Source: Planctomicrobium piriforme (lineage in GTDB: Bacteria; Planctomycetota; Planctomycetia; Planctomycetales; Planctomycetaceae). From it: a stretch of DNA of 38,997 nucleotides. Positions 14,763 through 23,419 of the stretch are shown here, piece by piece. Below the pieces are notes generated by a model. It worked only from the letters and a program-made list of their open reading frames with translations, was not told the DNA's origin and did no database searches. Numbering within the stretch: position 1 is the stretch's first letter; each line of letters starts with the position of its first letter. Location: NCBI GenBank assembly GCA_945861445.1, contig CAMAVF010000014.1, positions 1-38,997 of the forward strand. Reading direction: 5' to 3'. The position numbers and the translations under genes were made by a program.

Positions 14763-16439
14763 TTACGCAGGATTAGGGGCTTTCTTCACGCAGAAGCTCA
14801 ACGATGCTTCGTCCCCTTTGTCCGCATCGTTCCGAATTGCGCAATCCAGGGCTTCTCGCAACGACTCGCCAATGCCGCGCTGACGGATGTCGCTCAGCTT
14901 CTGTTTGCAGCGTAAGAACGCGTTTACAACATTAGGGTCCCATTGTTTCCCGCTGCCGTCTCGCAAGACCGCTTCCACCTTTTCCAGTTTCATGCCAGCG
15001 CGATAGGGACGGTCGGAACTCATGGCGTCAAAGCTGTCGGCAACCGCCATGATCCTGGCCATGTAGGGGATCTGTTCGCCGCTCAGCCCCGTCGGATAGC
15101 CGCTGCCATTGAACTGCTCATGATGGTACAGCACCACGTCCAGTAACTGGTCGATGCCTTTCAGTCCCGAGAGAATTCGGTGCCCAATCACGACGTGCTC
15201 GTTGATGTGCTGGCGCTCCTCTGTGGTCAGCGGCCCGTTCTTGCAGAGGACGTCATCGCGAATCCCGATCTTGCCGATGTCGTGTAACAGCCCGGCGAGG
15301 TAGATGTCGTTCAATTGTTCTTCCGGCAAACTCAATTCCCTGCCGAGTTCCACAGCCATTCTGGCGACGCGTTCGCTGTGGCCCGCCGTGTAGGAATCCT
15401 TGGCGTCGATGGCCGCAGTCAATGAACGTGTCAGTCCGACAACCAGATTCTTCAGATCCAGATGTCGGTGCGATGTTCGGTATTGAGCGGCGATCAGCGT
15501 CGAGAAGGAGGCGAGCAGAGCGGCATCGCTCAGTTGAAACTGTGTATTGGCACTCTTGTGGAGGGCCTCCAGACTGGGATTCGATGCGGCATCAGGGTTC
15601 AACCGGACGCTGCGATCGACCTTGTTGATAACGATCAAATACCCCGAAGCATTGTCTGATAAGATCTTGACTGCGGTCAGTCCGGTGATTCGTGGAAACT
15701 TCTTGCCAATTGCCGTCTCACTCGGAGAATTCTCGATCAGGACGGCAGTACGATCCCAATCCTGACGGTCGGCGAGCAGTCCGGCGAGTTGCTGGCATTC
15801 CCACAAGGACATCGAATCTCCGGAGTTGGGAGAGACCACGGAAGTCGAGTCACCGATGACGCAAATCGCCGTAGCAACCCCCAGGACTTCCGTCACCGCC
15901 TTCAGCGCGTGTCGTTGAAAGCGCGAACCTTCGCCGTGCATCCGCGTATTACGCAGCAGAACATCAAAAGCGGCCAGGACGGAACAGGCCTGGGACTCGC
16001 GTTGCCGGCTGCCACTGCCGGTGCGACCCCGTTCGGACGTGGCCGACAGCTTGTCCGCCAACAGTCCGCACCATTTCTCCAGGCGCTGGATTTCCTGCTG
16101 AGTGTCCTGCTCGCCCTGGGCGAAGCGCGAGAGACGTGTCAGACCCACCAGACGAGTGATTCCAGATTCCTTGATCGGCAAAAGAACGCGATAGGCGATC
16201 TCGGAGACGGCCGCGATGACAGGTCGTTTTTGAGCCGCGCAGGCGCGTGCCTCTTCGGCAGTCAGTTCGTCCAGACTCGCCGGATTCTTGCCCTGCGCTT
16301 GAATCTCCAGCTTGTTGCCCGATTGCACGTCATAGAGTGCGGTGGCCGAGCCCAGTTCGGATTCCAGAATGAATGCAATGGCCTTCGCCTGATCAACCAC
16401 GGTTGATTCGCGATTTGTTGTTATTGCCAGTGCCACCAT
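14763..16439 (-). CDS. GAF-HD-GYP protein, predicted cyclic-di-GMP phosphodiesterase
   Basis: A 558-residue cytosolic signalling protein. Residues about 15-130 look like a degenerate sensor region; about 170-325 fit a GAF domain; about 335-515 are an HD-GYP domain. Catalytic landmarks are GHSERVARMA (His354), LLHDIGKIGI (His386-Asp387), HINEHVVIGHRIL, and YHHEQFNGSGYPTGL with an intact GYP at about 447-449. HD-GYP domains hydrolyse cyclic-di-GMP, and all key residues appear present. No membrane segment is seen. It begins 58 bp after the kinase stop on the same strand, with an AAGGATTT ribosome binding site, so kinase and HD-GYP may form one unit. Confidence 0.93.
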   Translation of the reverse strand: MVALAITTNRESTVVDQAKAIAFILESELGSATALYDVQSGNKLEIQAQGKNPASLDELTAEEARACAAQKRPVIAAVSEIAYRVLLPIKESGITRLVGLTRLSRFAQGEQDTQQEIQRLEKWCGLLADKLSATSERGRTGSGSRQRESQACSVLAAFDVLLRNTRMHGEGSRFQRHALKAVTEVLGVATAICVIGDSTSVVSPNSGDSMSLWECQQLAGLLADRQDWDRTAVLIENSPSETAIGKKFPRITGLTAVKILSDNASGYLIVINKVDRSVRLNPDAASNPSLEALHKSANTQFQLSDAALLASFSTLIAAQYRTSHRHLDLKNLVVGLTRSLTAAIDAKDSYTAGHSERVARMAVELGRELSLPEEQLNDIYLAGLLHDIGKIGIRDDVLCKNGPLTTEERQHINEHVVIGHRILSGLKGIDQLLDVVLYHHEQFNGSGYPTGLSGEQIPYMARIMAVADSFDAMSSDRPYRAGMKLEKVEAVLRDGSGKQWDPNVVNAFLRCKQKLSDIRQRGIGESLREALDCAIRNDADKGDEASLSFCVKKAPNPA

Positions 16440-16497
16440 GTGACAAATCCTTTGCGACGCTCGATAGTTCAGTCGAAACGCTAGCAGTCGAAACTTT

Positions 16498-19400
16498 TTA
16501 AAGGGAATCTGGCCCCGTTGGACCTGGCTGGTCAGATTCGGGGCCGATCAATTTGTGAAAATCAGGATCTCCGCGCAGTGCAGAGAAGTCTGGATCCGAC
16601 CGGGCACGTTCCCGGTCTGCACCACGTTCGATCGCGCTGTGTAACAGGCTGAGCGCGCTGGTCTTATATTCTGGATCCGGCAGTTTCCGGTAAACCACCG
16701 CAGCGACACATGCCGCCACATACAAAGTGTCCGGATTCGTTCCTTCCCGTTCGACACAAACATTAATATCTGCCCACGCCTGTTGTAATTGCCCCAGGCG
16801 AGCGAGAGCCACGGCGCGATAACGCAGTGGTTCAATAAATGTCGTCTTGGCCGTCAGTGCTTCGTCAAACAGACGAACCGCTTCGCGCAGCCGCTTCTCC
16901 TTCATCAACAGCATTCCCTTGCCATACAGCGCTTGGGGATGTTTCGGATTGGATCTCAAAATATCATCAAAGACCCGGTGCGAAATCGCCGGCGCACGGT
17001 GGGCCACAGCGAAAGCATACGTCCAACTGAAGCGGTGTGTGTCCGAATTGGAGGTTTTTTTTGTGACTTCCAGCACTCGCGCGAACAATAGATCCGCTTC
17101 CGCGTGTTGTCCGGTCCCTTCCAGCGCCATCGCCCGTGCGGCATCGAGAGAGACATCGTTCCGGCCGAGTTCCTGCGATTTCGTCAAGTCAACCAGCGCG
17201 GAGTCGAAATGCTGCAATTCGAGGTGAATCAGGGCGCGATTGTAGTAGGCGGACTGAAGTTTTGGGTCGTGCTTGATGGCCGCATTGTAGGCCGTGATGG
17301 CCTCGTGCTGTTTACCCTGCTGATTCAACAAATAGCCTCGGTTGTAGTGGGCCCATGAGGAATCCGGCCATAAGCCAACGCAAGCACCCATATCCGAAAC
17401 GGCCAGCACCTGCTCGCCGAGTTCCTGATAGCAGAGTGCACGTTGAAAATGGGACCAGTAATGCCGCGGAGCGATTTCGATGCTCATCGTCAGCAGCCTG
17501 ACTGCCTCTTGATAGCTTCCCTGGCGTGTATGAGTGGCAGCGAGCATGTACAAATCGTGAGCGGTGACGACGGGAATCTTCTCGGCTGCCAGCCGCGACT
17601 GTTGCGCCTCGGGGTCTCGTTTTAGAAGGGATAGATACCGGGCACGGTCCAGTTCCAGCGCGCGGGAGGGCTTCAGGCCGCGAATGTCCGCCGCGATCCC
17701 CAAAAGATTCAACGCGGTCAACGCGGCACCGGTTGGGTCGGCTTTCTCGGTCAACACGTGAACAGAAGCCAGTTCCAGCAGCAGCTCGCGGATGGTTTCC
17801 GCGACTTCGTCGCGTTCACTGGCATCCAGTAGCTGCCAGTGAATGTGGGTTTGCCAATCGGTTTGCTGGGTGACTTGATATCGGTCCAGTGCCTCCCTCA
17901 CGGCAGCAATGCCATGACGCAGGGACTCGTTCCGGCTGACAGAGTCTGCATCGGCCAGCGTTGTTTTCACGAGGCTCAATGCCTGGTGAGCGCTCGGGTG
18001 AAACAGCCGTGCGCGCCGGCTGGCGTTCGATTTGTTCAATTCGTTTTGTTTGGCGGCGATATCCCCATGGGCGAATTGCAAGGCCACCGCGCCCGGGATC
18101 ATCAACACGATGGCCATCAACATGACTGAGCAAGCTGTCGTCAATCGCGGGTGGCGGCGCCCCCATTTTCGAATCTGCTCCACGCGGCTCAGTTCGGGAG
18201 CGAACTTCAGCGGCAGATCCTGCAGAAAACGATTCAGGTCTTCAGCCAACTGTGCTGCCGACGCGTAACGGTCGGCCGTGTTGGGAGCCAGGCTCTTACG
18301 GACGATGCTCTCCAGGCTCCACGGAATCTCCAGCGAGCTGCGCGCTTTCAACGAATGTACTGGCTGCTCACGCTGGCGGATCAGGGCATCCAGCCGATGC
18401 GAATCGCCGGCATTCGTGACGGGTTCAGCGAACGGAGTGGTTCCGTTCAGCATCTCATACATGACCAGGCCCAGCGAATAAATATCCGACCTGCGGTTGA
18501 CCAGGGCACTGCTTTTCGCGCTGCGATCCCGCATGGAGCGTAGTTGCTCGGGTGACATGTAGGCAATCGTGCCCCCCACCGTGGCTTCGGTCGACATGCA
18601 GTCAATGGCCTGCGACACATTGAAATCCAGCAACAGCGGCTGTCCCTCAGAACTCTGCAGAATGTTGGATGGCTTGATGTCCCGATGGATGACGTTGCGT
18701 TCGTGCGAATGTTGCAATCCTTCGGCGAGGCGGGCAATGATCCAAGCCACAGCCTGGACGTAGGGCAGACCTGACAGGATCGTCCTGGTGGTTTGAGCGG
18801 TTTCGACGTTGTCCGCATCCAGCGCCTGCCGTGATAACGCTTCGGCATGCTGTGTGGATCGAACTTCCGGTTTGGGTCCGGCAACGCTATCGAGTGCGTC
18901 CAGGAGCGACCTGCCCCAGACGGGCAGCGCAGACTCGGCCCAGACCTTTTTCAGCACCTTGTTCAAACTGGCGCCGCCGAAATACGGCATGCAGACCGCC
19001 CGCAATCCGAACTGCGCATCTTCATGGACAGAATAAATCGGGACGACATGCGTGTGCTGTAACTGGGCCAGTGTCTGAGGCTCGGTCCCTTCGATCGCCG
19101 AAATCTTCAGGACAACTTCGCGATCGGCCAGATTGCCCTGCTTGGCCAGAAAGACCTTGGCAAACGATCCGCTGCCCAACTCATACAACAGCCGAAACCC
19201 ATAAATCTCATCATTGATGTCGGGCAACACCAACGGCATACCCGGCGACGTTTGAGACATGCGTCCCGACCCGCCGGTCTTGACCGACATGGACCAGTCC
19301 GGACCGCCAATCGATCGATCCCCCTTCGTCTCCTCCATCCGACGCTGCAGCAAATCGCTATACAAATTGGACGAAACAGAGCCTTCGCTTTCGCCCGCTC

Positions 19401-19533
19401 GCCATTCGCTCAGCAAATCATCCATCTGGGATTGCTCACCGGCATCCGCATCCAAACCCAGCGACGAAAATAAGCCGGCGCGGCTGCTGTCGTCATCATG
19501 GAGATCGCTGCCAGGGTCAGATTTGGTCGTCAT
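16498..19533 (-). CDS. Ser/Thr protein kinase with membrane anchor and TPR sensor domain
   Basis: A 1011-residue Hanks-type kinase. An acidic N-terminal region (1-110) precedes the kinase domain (about 112-440): glycine loop ELGSGSFAKVFLA, Lys143 in EVVLKIS, HRDIKPSN (Asp285), LLDFNVSQ (303-305 in place of DFG) and YMSPEQL. An insert of about 60 residues lies before the catalytic loop (about 195-255). One membrane segment follows at about 464-487. The remaining half holds a run of TPRs (about 660-980; for example ARHYWSHFQRALCYQELGEQVLA-like units), presumably outside the membrane. This is a common planctomycete kinase plan. The DFN variant keeps the metal-binding Asp, so activity is still likely. 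It is 58 bp upstream of the HD-GYP gene. Confidence 0.92.
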   Translation of the reverse strand: MTTKSDPGSDLHDDDSSRAGLFSSLGLDADAGEQSQMDDLLSEWRAGESEGSVSSNLYSDLLQRRMEETKGDRSIGGPDWSMSVKTGGSGRMSQTSPGMPLVLPDINDEIYGFRLLYELGSGSFAKVFLAKQGNLADREVVLKISAIEGTEPQTLAQLQHTHVVPIYSVHEDAQFGLRAVCMPYFGGASLNKVLKKVWAESALPVWGRSLLDALDSVAGPKPEVRSTQHAEALSRQALDADNVETAQTTRTILSGLPYVQAVAWIIARLAEGLQHSHERNVIHRDIKPSNILQSSEGQPLLLDFNVSQAIDCMSTEATVGGTIAYMSPEQLRSMRDRSAKSSALVNRRSDIYSLGLVMYEMLNGTTPFAEPVTNAGDSHRLDALIRQREQPVHSLKARSSLEIPWSLESIVRKSLAPNTADRYASAAQLAEDLNRFLQDLPLKFAPELSRVEQIRKWGRRHPRLTTACSVMLMAIVLMIPGAVALQFAHGDIAAKQNELNKSNASRRARLFHPSAHQALSLVKTTLADADSVSRNESLRHGIAAVREALDRYQVTQQTDWQTHIHWQLLDASERDEVAETIRELLLELASVHVLTEKADPTGAALTALNLLGIAADIRGLKPSRALELDRARYLSLLKRDPEAQQSRLAAEKIPVVTAHDLYMLAATHTRQGSYQEAVRLLTMSIEIAPRHYWSHFQRALCYQELGEQVLAVSDMGACVGLWPDSSWAHYNRGYLLNQQGKQHEAITAYNAAIKHDPKLQSAYYNRALIHLELQHFDSALVDLTKSQELGRNDVSLDAARAMALEGTGQHAEADLLFARVLEVTKKTSNSDTHRFSWTYAFAVAHRAPAISHRVFDDILRSNPKHPQALYGKGMLLMKEKRLREAVRLFDEALTAKTTFIEPLRYRAVALARLGQLQQAWADINVCVEREGTNPDTLYVAACVAAVVYRKLPDPEYKTSALSLLHSAIERGADRERARSDPDFSALRGDPDFHKLIGPESDQPGPTGPDSL

Positions 19534-19596
19534 GATTATTCTATTTGGTCTGAATTCACAGATGTGTTGTTTTATCGAAACATGATTTGTGAACAG

Positions 19597-19635
19597 AAAA
19601 AATCCCGGCTGGACTGCTTTCAGGCCCGGCCGGGA
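19597..19635 (-). terminator. Rho-independent terminator of the large surface-protein gene
   Basis: On the minus strand, TCCCGGC and GCCGGGA form a GC-rich stem around an 18-25 base loop and are followed at once by six T. It lies 16 bp after the stop of the gene ending at 19651 and upstream of the kinase gene, so the two are probably separate transcription units. Confidence 0.85.
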
Positions 19636-19650
19636 AGTGTGGGGTGAGCG

Positions 19651-22600
19651 TTATCGAAACTTCTTGCGAGAAGTTGTCAGCCCCCGAGTCGATGTCAAAT
19701 ACAGTTCGTTGTCGTGCGATTTCAGCAATCCAGATTGCGGTCGACGGGGCAGGGCCGTACTGGCCACCAGCAGACTCAGTCCAGCTGCAAAAACGGAGTC
19801 CGGCAAGTGAGCAGAATGCGTTTCCCCTGCATCGAAGTCAGTCAGTGCGTCGCGATCCAGATCGGACGGCATGAACACCAGGTCGTTCGCGGTCTGCGAG
19901 CGGTAGTCAAATACATCATTGAGAAGATTGAAGCTCCCGGCTTTCGCACTCAACCGGGACTGCTGCGGCTCAATTCCCGTAGTGTGATTGGAGTCAGTCT
20001 GCTCGGCCTCGCCGTCCACAGGCCCGGTCGCCGGTGCCAGTTCAACGGGTTGGAAGGAATTCGCTTCCTGATCGCTGGCCACCGTCGTTTCGGAGTGAGG
20101 CGACGAACTGCTGACTGGGTGCGCCTGCTGGGTGTCGTTCGAGTCACGATCGGCGAGCAGGGCTGAATCGATCAAGCGCGACAGTTTGCGAACCGTTGCC
20201 AGGTTGGACGTCAAATCCGATGGATCTCGGCGAGCGCGTCCCATGGGACCATCGGCGAATTCGGCCAGCCTTCCCGGGACCAGTCCCTCGCCGGAGCCCG
20301 AGATGCGGCGGAGCGACCGGGCAACTTGCAACCGGTTCCCCAAACCCGATCCTAAATCAGAACTAATCGTCGGGATGGCAATGACCAGATTATCGAGATT
20401 GGAAGGGAGATTCAGACGTGGCAAACCGACGCGACTGGTGTTGTAGTCGTTCGGCGAGTCCACCAACCGCGTGAATTCTGCAGAACCTCCCAGATTGGAG
20501 ATGCCGCCTCCGGAACGACCGCCACCACTTCCACCAGAACCCGTACTACCCCCACCGATTCCACCGGACCCCGAGCCTCCTGAGTTACCCGAATCCTTGA
20601 CTGTCACCAGCCGAATTCCAATCGCCGGCGCCGGACCCGAGAATAACGGCAGTGGATCGTCTTGGTGACGGAACAACCTGAATTCCAGTTGATACTCAAT
20701 ACCGCGCGCTTGAGAAGCGGGCCAATTTCCGATCCGCACGACGTAGCGACCGGCTCCGAGTTGGGCCGATGCCACCAAGCCACCGGCACCGATCGCAGCG
20801 TCAATCACGTTGCCTTGAATATCCGAAATCTCCAGGGCAATTCCCTCGGATAATCGTGCGCCACTCAGCAGGAATTGGTATTTCCCCTTTTCTAGAATCT
20901 CGAATCCGTACGCATCTGTTTGATCGTTGTTACGATTGGATCCACTACCAGCGGCTCGCACAAACGCGACACCTGATTGCAATTCGTTTCTGAAGAGTAC
21001 GCCAACAGACTGGACTGCCTGCAGAGAGTCGGTCTCGGGATCGTGCGTCCAGACGGTCGGATTTCCTGCCGCTCCCGCGGCCGGTGTAGCCAGACTGAAG
21101 TGAACGACATTCGACGGCCCGTCTGCCAACGTCACGCCGCTGACGTTTGCCAACCCTCCACTGCCATCGATTCGCAGTTGATAGCTGCCAGATGGCAGAC
21201 GATCGGCCATTTGGAATTGAGCTGTGAACGTCACGGGATCAAACGCAACCAGGCGTGGTACGTAAACGTGTCCCGAACCATCCTGGATGGAGATTCCCGC
21301 TACCCCAAATTGCGGTCCGCTGTTCGCGTTGGCGTTGGCCAACATTGCGGCATTAACGAACTGGTCGAATTGGATGGTGAGACTGGTTGGGGCTGAGGGG
21401 AGCGTGCTTCCCTCAGCAATCGACACAGATGTGACCTTGGGGGCTTCCGAGACTTCGACCAATCGAACATTCAGTACATAGGGGCCGACATCCCATCCGA
21501 CTGAACCGCTGTGCGATTCCTCGGGATTAAATATCCCGCTGCCAGTGCCTGGTATCTGAAACTCCATGGGCGAAGGCGTATTTTGTCCGTAGGAGACAGC
21601 CAAATAGTAGTCACCACTTTCCAGACCAACTCCGATCAGCGAATCAGTAAAAAGGGGGTACGTGAGATTCGTGGCCTCGACCCGATTGTAGAGATGATTG
21701 TTGCCTACCACGAATTCCAGGTGCCCCGTAACTGAATCCACTCGATACAGACTGACTCCGACGTCAAGATTCGATCCGAAACGGCCCGCGAAGACTTCTG
21801 CTTGCAATCCCACTGTCGAGGCCGAAGCGATCTGGAAATGATACAGATCAACGTCGTTACCGGGACGCTGTGCGGGGTCGACGCTGCCGAAGTCATAATA
21901 GAGGTCGTCACCAATGATGCCGGGAATCTGGACCAGTTCCGATCCTTCCAGATCTCCGAGTTCGATCGCCGTAGCCGGAGTGTCATCACCGATATCTGGC
22001 GACATCCCGGCATTCTCAGTCACCTGCACAGGGACCGACAATCGCACGGTGCCCGTCGTGTCTTTGACCACCACAGTATAATCGCCGGCAGCCAGCGCGC
22101 GTTTGGGTGCCAATTGCAGTTCATTGATCGCACTATTGAAGTTCGTCCAGCGTAACGGGATCGCATTTCCTCCAGCGTCAATCAATTCGACTGCTGCCGA
22201 GAAACTCAGAGCCGCGTCAAAGTCGATGCGGACGTCCAACGGAGATGAGTCCACCGCCAACACCGCGACATCGCCCTCAGCCGATTCACGGAGCGCAGCA
22301 GACGTCAACACGAGTGTGTAGTCGCCGGCGGCTCCCGCCAGACCACTGTCGCCCAGGAAGGGATTGAAGTAGGAATTCCCTGTTCCGCTGACCGCAATGA
22401 AGTATGTGCCGGCAGTCAGTTTCCGCGTGATCTGGGCGTTGACCGTGTCCGTGGCGCTACTCTGCATCAATAACCGATTCCCGCGGGGGGAAAGCTGGTC
22501 GAGCGGACTGAAATTGGGACGATTATAAAGACCCAATGTCCCTGAAGTGGCTTCGAGGTTGACTTCGGCCGAGGCTTCCAGCGTAAAGCTGTACCAGTCG

Positions 22601-22812
22601 ACGTCGACTCCATTCCGATCAATCGACCCATCGACTACTGCCGTACCGGACGCACCCAGGTCGTCTGCCTGGTCCACTGTATCGTTCGGCCCGGCCTCGG
22701 GAATTGCGGCGGGCAAGTTCGCAGCCGTGATGGCGGTGAGCAGAGCTCGAACTTCCAAGCTCTCAATGTTGGTGATCGGACTAAATCGTCTTTTCTTGGG
22801 CAGTACAACCAT
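19651..22812 (-). CDS. Large secreted surface protein with planctomycete N-terminal motif and PPC-like repeats
   Basis: A 1053-residue exported protein. The N-terminus is basic and then carries ESLEVRALLTA (residues 17-27), the motif that starts many planctomycete giant secreted proteins in place of an ordinary signal peptide. Two beta-rich segments (about 40-175 and 280-455) resemble bacterial pre-peptidase C-terminal (PPC) domains, with NGVDVDWYSFTLEASAEV and AGDYTLVL, then GNDVDLYHFQIASASTV and SGDYYLAVSY. A bacterial Ig-like segment follows (about 460-590). A Gly/Ser-rich linker spans about 740-775. The C-terminus has an Asp/Glu-rich part and a weak hydrophobic stretch (DSVFAAGLSLLVASTALP). 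There is no catalytic motif. It starts at an ATG preceded by AAGGAG. The metalloprotease gene upstream carries the same kind of N-terminal motif. Confidence 0.85.
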   Translation of the reverse strand: MVVLPKKRRFSPITNIESLEVRALLTAITAANLPAAIPEAGPNDTVDQADDLGASGTAVVDGSIDRNGVDVDWYSFTLEASAEVNLEATSGTLGLYNRPNFSPLDQLSPRGNRLLMQSSATDTVNAQITRKLTAGTYFIAVSGTGNSYFNPFLGDSGLAGAAGDYTLVLTSAALRESAEGDVAVLAVDSSPLDVRIDFDAALSFSAAVELIDAGGNAIPLRWTNFNSAINELQLAPKRALAAGDYTVVVKDTTGTVRLSVPVQVTENAGMSPDIGDDTPATAIELGDLEGSELVQIPGIIGDDLYYDFGSVDPAQRPGNDVDLYHFQIASASTVGLQAEVFAGRFGSNLDVGVSLYRVDSVTGHLEFVVGNNHLYNRVEATNLTYPLFTDSLIGVGLESGDYYLAVSYGQNTPSPMEFQIPGTGSGIFNPEESHSGSVGWDVGPYVLNVRLVEVSEAPKVTSVSIAEGSTLPSAPTSLTIQFDQFVNAAMLANANANSGPQFGVAGISIQDGSGHVYVPRLVAFDPVTFTAQFQMADRLPSGSYQLRIDGSGGLANVSGVTLADGPSNVVHFSLATPAAGAAGNPTVWTHDPETDSLQAVQSVGVLFRNELQSGVAFVRAAGSGSNRNNDQTDAYGFEILEKGKYQFLLSGARLSEGIALEISDIQGNVIDAAIGAGGLVASAQLGAGRYVVRIGNWPASQARGIEYQLEFRLFRHQDDPLPLFSGPAPAIGIRLVTVKDSGNSGGSGSGGIGGGSTGSGGSGGGRSGGGISNLGGSAEFTRLVDSPNDYNTSRVGLPRLNLPSNLDNLVIAIPTISSDLGSGLGNRLQVARSLRRISGSGEGLVPGRLAEFADGPMGRARRDPSDLTSNLATVRKLSRLIDSALLADRDSNDTQQAHPVSSSSPHSETTVASDQEANSFQPVELAPATGPVDGEAEQTDSNHTTGIEPQQSRLSAKAGSFNLLNDVFDYRSQTANDLVFMPSDLDRDALTDFDAGETHSAHLPDSVFAAGLSLLVASTALPRRPQSGLLKSHDNELYLTSTRGLTTSRKKFR

Positions 22813-22835
22813 GTCGACTCCTTCAGACTAAACAC

Positions 22836-22853
22836 ATCCTGTGGAAACAGGAT
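22836..22853 (-). promoter_or_regulatory. Small stem-loop in the leader of the large surface-protein gene
   Basis: ATCCTGT-GGAA-ACAGGAT is a perfect 7-bp stem with a 4-base loop, 23 bp upstream of the start codon at 22812 and just upstream of its AAGGAG. It could affect mRNA stability or ribosome access. Nothing else supports a regulatory role. Confidence 0.35.
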
Positions 22854-23172
22854 TCCCCTCATTGCCTCGCGATGGCAGGCGACTTGGCGCTGCGACGCAA
22901 ATGACCACAGTGCGCAGGGGATCTGCCACCATCAGAACTGTAGTACACAGATGAGAGCGAAGCCGGGGCCGAGCGGTGTTTATCACGGAATCTGGACGCT
23001 GCTAAAGACTCTTGAGGATTAGTTGCACTGTGGCGGAAAGACCGAATGTCACGCGATTGCGGACAGTGGGGCGCATTTCGGTTGTAGCGAGAACGGAGCA
23101 GTCCCGCTCAGCATCAGCAGGCAAGTCGTTTAACACCGAGCCTACGGCGAGGGCGAGGAATTGCGTGTTTGA
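22854..23172. other. Intergenic stretch without a recognised gene
   Basis: Upstream region of the large surface-protein gene. It should hold the promoter of that gene, but I cannot point to clear -35/-10 boxes. No ORF, RNA gene or long repeat was seen here. Confidence 0.5.
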
Positions 23173-23255
23173 GAATACAAGCTCGAAGCGCAAGCGAGTG
23201 CATCCTGTAGCCAACGAGCAAGAAATGCACTCGCTTGCGCTTCGAAATTGTATTC
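23173..23255. repeat. Palindromic element, family C
   Basis: Inverted arms of about 30 bp (23173-23203 and 23225-23255) flank a 21-bp spacer. The arm core is GCTCGAAGCGCAAGCGAG followed by TGCAT, and the outer ends read GAATAC/GTATTC. There are only two or three mismatches near AAGCT/AAATT. A second copy of the same family lies at 30243. It is between the terminator of the metalloprotease gene and the surface-protein gene. Confidence 0.93.
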
Positions 23256-23320
23256 GCGGTCACTTCGTGACTGGTCATCAGGCCAAATGCAACGCGTTCA
23301 ACACGCCCGAGCCGGAGCGC

Positions 23321-23366
23321 AAAAAAAGTCCAGCTTGAATCGGAACAATCCGTGTCAAGCTGGACT
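23321..23366 (-). terminator. Rho-independent terminator of the metalloprotease gene
   Basis: On the minus strand AGTCCAGCTTGA (23366-23355) pairs perfectly with TCAAGCTGGACT (23338-23327) across a 16-base loop and is followed by seven T. It lies 54 bp after the stop of the matrixin gene. This is the cleanest terminator in the window. Confidence 0.93.
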
Positions 23367-23419
23367 GGGTTTGGACTAAGATGTCGGCGGCCATCAATTC
23401 AAGGCCGCATCGCAAACCG

